Assembly (NCBI RefSeq): GCF_000224145.3
Contig: NC_020167.2
Location: 1,540,690-1,604,689, forward strand
Direction: 5' to 3'
DNA from: Ciona intestinalis
Taxonomy: Eukaryota; Chordata; Ascidiacea; Phlebobranchia; Cionidae
Length of the DNA: 64,000 nucleotides
Below, in pieces: positions 60,083 to 64,000 of the stretch; the stretch's first letter is position 1; every line of letters begins with the position of its first letter. A program made the translations under genes and the position numbers. Below the pieces are notes generated by a model. That model made no database searches. It had not been told where the DNA came from and worked only from the letters and a program-made list of their open reading frames with translations.

Positions 60083-60472
60083 ATATATACCAAAAATGAA
60101 ATCACGTGACAGCAGTATTACGTCATGTCTTAAAAGGGAAAACTATTTGAGTGACGTTGACCTGCAACGTACGATGGCCACGCAATACTTACAGAAACTG
60201 ACGTAAACGTTTTGACAGTGACGTCATTTTTGTTACGTCACAAGCTTGTTTGTTACTTTGTAATTGGTCTCGATTCGTTATCAAATAAGTTTTTGAAACG
60301 AAATCTAAAATATTTTGAAAATTGTCTTTGCTTTTTTTACGAGCCTCCAGTTTAGAAGCAGGCACGCTAAACACTGAAAGCCGGTTGAAAGTATGATATT
60401 ATTTGCAAACGATGTACATCTTTCCAACATTACTGTAAGCATGGTGACATAGTTGTGAATACGGTCACATAA

Positions 60473-60665
60473 TATAGTAAGGTGGGAGAAGATGAGACAT
60501 CTTTTTATTCCATTTTCTCTTCCCATTTAATAGTAAACAAAGAACTTTCAAAGAATATAAAATTGTATCCTCACGGCTTCAATATACTGTTGTTAATTGT
60601 TTAAAACGCAATCAGGTTATTTGATAATATGTCCTATAGAAGTCCCATTTTCCCCACCCTACTGT
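60473..60665 (+). mobile_element. MITE-like palindromic element, copy h
   Basis: Full length. It starts TATAGTAAGGTGGGAGAAGA and ends AAGTCCCATTTTCCCCACCC plus TACT, with internal sequence TTTCAAAGAATATAAAATTG and TTAAAACGCAATCAGG in the orientation of copy a. Confidence 0.78.
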
Positions 60666-61028
60666 AGGCCTACACATACCAAGTAAGCAGCGTTTGGTAA
60701 GCAGCGGTCCACATCGTTCGGTCACTAAAAATATTACACAAACTGATATTTTTTAAACAAAATGACCATTATTAAACGTCTTTTGGCACAGTTTTGTTTC
60801 TACTAGAAGTTTAACTAAAAAATAATAAACGTTATTGGCTCATTTATCTGCTAGGAGTAACGACCAGCACGCTTGTTTTCTCCCAATTAAATATAAATAT
60901 TTTGTTTAACTGTAAGCATGTTTTAACAACTGAGTCGCTATATTCTGCCTTTTCGTTTAAAATATGTAAAAATCTTTGCTACCGTAATCAAAGAAACGAA
61001 TAAAAGTTATCATTATTATATAGTATTA

Positions 61029-63708
61029 TTAAAGCGGGCAAGAATGTGGGGTCCTTGGAAAAGGCACGGCGTCTTTTATGTTACGAGTTCCAAGGAGAAA
61101 ATGCACAAGTCGATCAAAACCAAGTCCATAACCGCCGTGAGGTGCACTGCCGAACCTACGTAGGTCCAAGTACCATTCATAATCTTTTTCATTGAGACCA
61201 GACGTACGCAATGAATCCTGCAGCAGCTCAAGTCTATGTTCTCGAAGACTTCCACCACATATTTCACCACAGAAGGGGAATATTAGGTCCACCGCAGCTA
61301 CCTGGTTTTAATAATAATTTGGATTAATCACTTTGAATACAGTAGTGAGGGTCAGATTAATTTAAACAATAAAGAGAGAAGGGAATTAGCAATAAAAAAA
61401 TTGTTATTAAAAACGCACGCACTGTATGTTTTTTTTTGTGATCCGGTGTTATACCCGTGTTATAACGACTGTCGTTTTTCGGCCACGCGAGGATAAAGTA
61501 AGTTACATTCATTCATTCATTCATGTTAAAAATGTCAGATAAAAACGTGGCCAATAAACCGAAAGTGTATAAGTCAAGGGAGTTGTACACATTAAGTTGA
61601 AATTAAAAGAAAAGTTTGAGTAAAATAGACAACCCACATAATATGTGTGAATAAAATAATATATTATTATAATAAAACAAAACAACACTATTGAGCTGTA
61701 TGCCTATATTTGTTCCTTATAATTTAGTAACAGTGTAATGTTAAAATACTATGTCAGTGGTATAGTACAGATGAGCAAGCTCTTCATTATAACTAGAAAA
61801 GACCAGCGTAAATGCAGTTGTCCATGTGAATGAATGAATGTAACTTACTTTATCCTCGCGTGGCCAGAAAACCACAGTCGTTATAACACAGGTGTTAATA
61901 CACCTCATGCCAGCTTACGAGTTACCAAGTATGTTACTTTGTGGGAGATTATTTTTTGTAGATTTTGTTTTTTTATTTTTTTCGTGTGGCTGATAGTTTG
62001 GACAACCCATTAGATATATTTTTAAAATTACCAGGTATTACTCAGCTGCACTGGGATGGCTAAAAATCCACACTTAAAAAGCAAAGCTAAAATAAACAAG
62101 TAAAATATTTCTACTTACTGTATTGTTGTCGTTATTAGCATACATGTAAAATGGTTTTGCTACTTTTGGAAAGTTGATGATAAACACTGGTGTTAATCCA
62201 AAATGTTTAACCAGGAAAGATTCCTGGTCAGTGTTAAAATCATCTCCCCAAACCGGAGCTGCTGTTGTTAATTTGTGTGAATTCTTCTGCAGTATTTCAA
62301 GTGCCTCAGAATACGGAATTCTAGAAACATTAAAAAGTTGTGTGACCATTATAAAGTTTAAATGTGTCTATGCAGGAACTGATACTGATAGCAAAAGTTT
62401 TTTGTGAAATTTTCTTTTTCTGTTTCTGAATATTTCATGTAAAGATCATCAAATGAACTTTTTATTTTAAAGGTTATGTAAAATCAATCAAGTGCAAAAA
62501 AATTCAAATAATGAACATTAAGTTACAAAACCTGCCTTCGAAAGAAATATTGCACGAACGTCTAAATTTTAAACGTACAGTTTGAAGCAACTTACATTAA
62601 ACAATTCTGAAACAAGTTCTTATTACCTTACATAATTACTGCATGTTGCATTCTTAACAGCTTTATGATGTTGAGGGGGAATATCCTTGTAACCGTCATC
62701 AAATTTCTTTAGTGGGACACTTTGCACCCGTTCAATGCAAAATTTGATGCTGTCTTCTATAAGGTCAAGAATTTCATGCAAATCCTGAATGTAAAGTATG
62801 TTGATTATTGTAGGAAAACATGACAGTAATACAAATATTTCATCACTCCTAGGATAATATGCTTCGGATGTTTCTTAGTATTTAAATTTAAAATTTTCAT
62901 TTTAGGTATATATTTACACAGCATGAAAAATTGGTTGTTATTTTCACGAAATAATGCAGATCATATCAAGGCCAACAGCTCACCTGTGTAAAAGCCACCT
63001 CCACTTCCAGCATCCTGAACTCGCTCAGATGTTTCCTTGATATTCCATGCTCGGCACGGAACACAGGACTTAAGGTGTAAACACTGCCGAGAGACATCGC
63101 GCATGCTTCCAGATGCATTTGACCCGATACAGTTAAATAGGCAGGTTTATTAAAAAAATGATTTTCAGAGTTCTCCATATCAGTGTTTGTGGATGTGTCG
63201 GATTTTATGCTGAAGAGTTCGCCAGCACCCTCACAGTCACTCAAAGTGATGATGGGAGTGTGCACGTGTGTAAAACCTTCATTCTGTGGTGAAAAATGTT
63301 AAGTGTATTTATTGTTAGGTGTAATTTTTTTAAACTTAAATGGTATTCTTTTTAAGCAAGCATACAATAATAAATAATATAAGAAGTTTTTTTTTTTTTT
63401 AAAATAAGTATTGCAAAATAATTGTGTTTGTCTCAGATGTAACAAGAAGTTAGGATTTGATAAAACATAAACAGTTGCACTTAAAGTATTGTCGATATGT
63501 ATAAACAGTGCATGTAGATAAAACAACACGTGGCATGTTTGTATTACAAAGCCAAAGCTAATTAAACCTGAAAGAATTCATGAAATAACATTTCTAGTTG
63601 ATTCCGGAGTTTAAATGCGTTAATCATGGATGTTCTCCTCATTCGAAGATGCGGGTAGCTCCTCAGATGTTGCATATCATGAGGAGTGTGTTTCAGAAAT
63701 GGATAAGT
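61029..63708 (-). CDS. NARS2: Mitochondrial asparaginyl-tRNA synthetase NARS2 (partial, 5' end outside window)
   Basis: Five 3' exons in reverse: 63708-63568, 63283-62984, 62784-62627, 62320-62119 and 61301-61029. In frame, 357 residues. This is the class II catalytic core: [52 protein letters not shown], motif 2 [30 protein letters not shown], the GGSLREHR segment, motif 3 [15 protein letters not shown], and the end [16 protein letters not shown]. The C-terminal [10 protein letters not shown] resembles human NARS2 (IPFPRFPHSC), not the cytosolic NARS1. It charges mitochondrial tRNA-Asn with asparagine. The N-terminal targeting peptide and OB-fold anticodon-binding domain must lie beyond 64000. 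Two SINE fragments sit in its introns. Confidence 0.94.
61444..61524 (+). mobile_element. tRNA-derived SINE, 3' fragment, in the last NARS2 intron
   Basis: CCGTGTTATAACGACTGTCG, GGCCACGCGAGGATAAAGTA and a CATTCATTCATTCATTCAT tail. Only the last about 80 bp of the element is present. Confidence 0.82.
61828..62012 (-). mobile_element. tRNA-derived SINE, truncated, in the last NARS2 intron
   Basis: Reverse copy from the GAATGAATGAATG tail through TTATCCTCGCGTGGCCAGAA and CCAGCTTACGAGTTACCAAG to GGACAACCCATTAG. The tRNA-like head is absent. Confidence 0.85.
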
Positions 63709-64000
63709 CTAATGAATGTTAAAAGTATTTGGAAAACACTTCTTTTAAAAGCTTAAAATTCAATGTTATTAAGTAAATTGTATGTTATATAATGCATCAT
63801 ATTCATTACACTAAATATGCTAAAAAGTCTAAAATACAATTAAGATTCATAACTGCAAAGTAACGTAGTATTTTAAAACTACAACCTAGGAAAAGTCATT
63901 AGACTCCGTAAGTTTAATATACAAAATAAACATGTTCACATATAATAAAATGCAGTCATATAAAAAGTCACATATAATAAAATGCATGCAGAATGAAATA
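63709..64000 (-). other. Intron of NARS2 running off the window
   Basis: AT-rich sequence upstream of the exon at 63568-63708. No further exon is recognised before the window ends. Confidence 0.6.

Larger units (their letters stand above)
58120..61028. other. Repeat-rich interval between the dynein and NARS2 genes
   Basis: Both flanking genes end here (tail to tail). It contains a degenerate SINE (58772-59044) and at least three MITE copies (59809-59924, 60028-60082, 60473-60665) plus a doubtful one. Minus-strand frames at 58521-58733 and 60189-60526, and short plus-strand frames, show no recognisable product. A TATATATAAG sequence at about 58651 has no gene assigned. Confidence 0.55.

Overview
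The window looks like a piece of an ascidian (tunicate) nuclear genome, most likely Ciona. That is inference from chordate-type genes with short AT-rich introns, close spacing of genes, and abundant copies of a tRNA-derived SINE and a small palindromic MITE-like repeat. I ran no species search. No virus-derived element, CRISPR array or rRNA gene was seen.

Layout, left to right: the 3' end of an HMMR (RHAMM) orthologue (+, to 1056); a complete LRRC51 orthologue (-, 1423-2783); a complete UBE3A/E6AP ubiquitin ligase (-, 3944-9995); about 3.4 kb without a convincing gene; a cyclic-nucleotide-binding protein resembling CNBD2 (-, 13379-16932); a TBC1D1/TBC1D4-type Rab-GAP (+, 18714-28332); translation release factor eRF3/GSPT1 (-, 30305-32539); a selenocysteine tRNA (-, 34990-35076); a tandem array of tRNA-Glu(TTC)/tRNA-Gly(GCC) pairs (+, 35689 into a 500-N gap); two adjacent SLC34-family sodium-phosphate cotransporters (-, 38767-41897 and 43049-46195); a duplicated copy of the 3' end of the first SLC34 gene beside two assembly gaps (47629-49182); the C-terminal part of an axonemal dynein heavy chain (+, 49887-58119); a repeat-rich interval; and the 3' part of mitochondrial asparaginyl-tRNA synthetase NARS2 (-, 61029-63708, continuing off the right edge).

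Exon structures were built by hand from splice signals, reading-frame continuity and remembered family sequence. For LRRC51, UBE3A, the CNBD2-like gene, GSPT1, both SLC34 genes and the dynein fragment the exon lengths close in frame. TBC1D is one base short, and the point of disruption can be located in its largest exon.

Nothing here is a clearly new biological system. The most notable items are the degenerating tRNA-Glu/Gly array with a Glu/Gly deletion chimera, the two SLC34 paralogues with different C-termini, a 476-bp inverted-repeat element carrying tRNA-like box A/B sequences, a MITE abutting a stop codon, and strong signs of misassembly around 47.6-49.9 kb.
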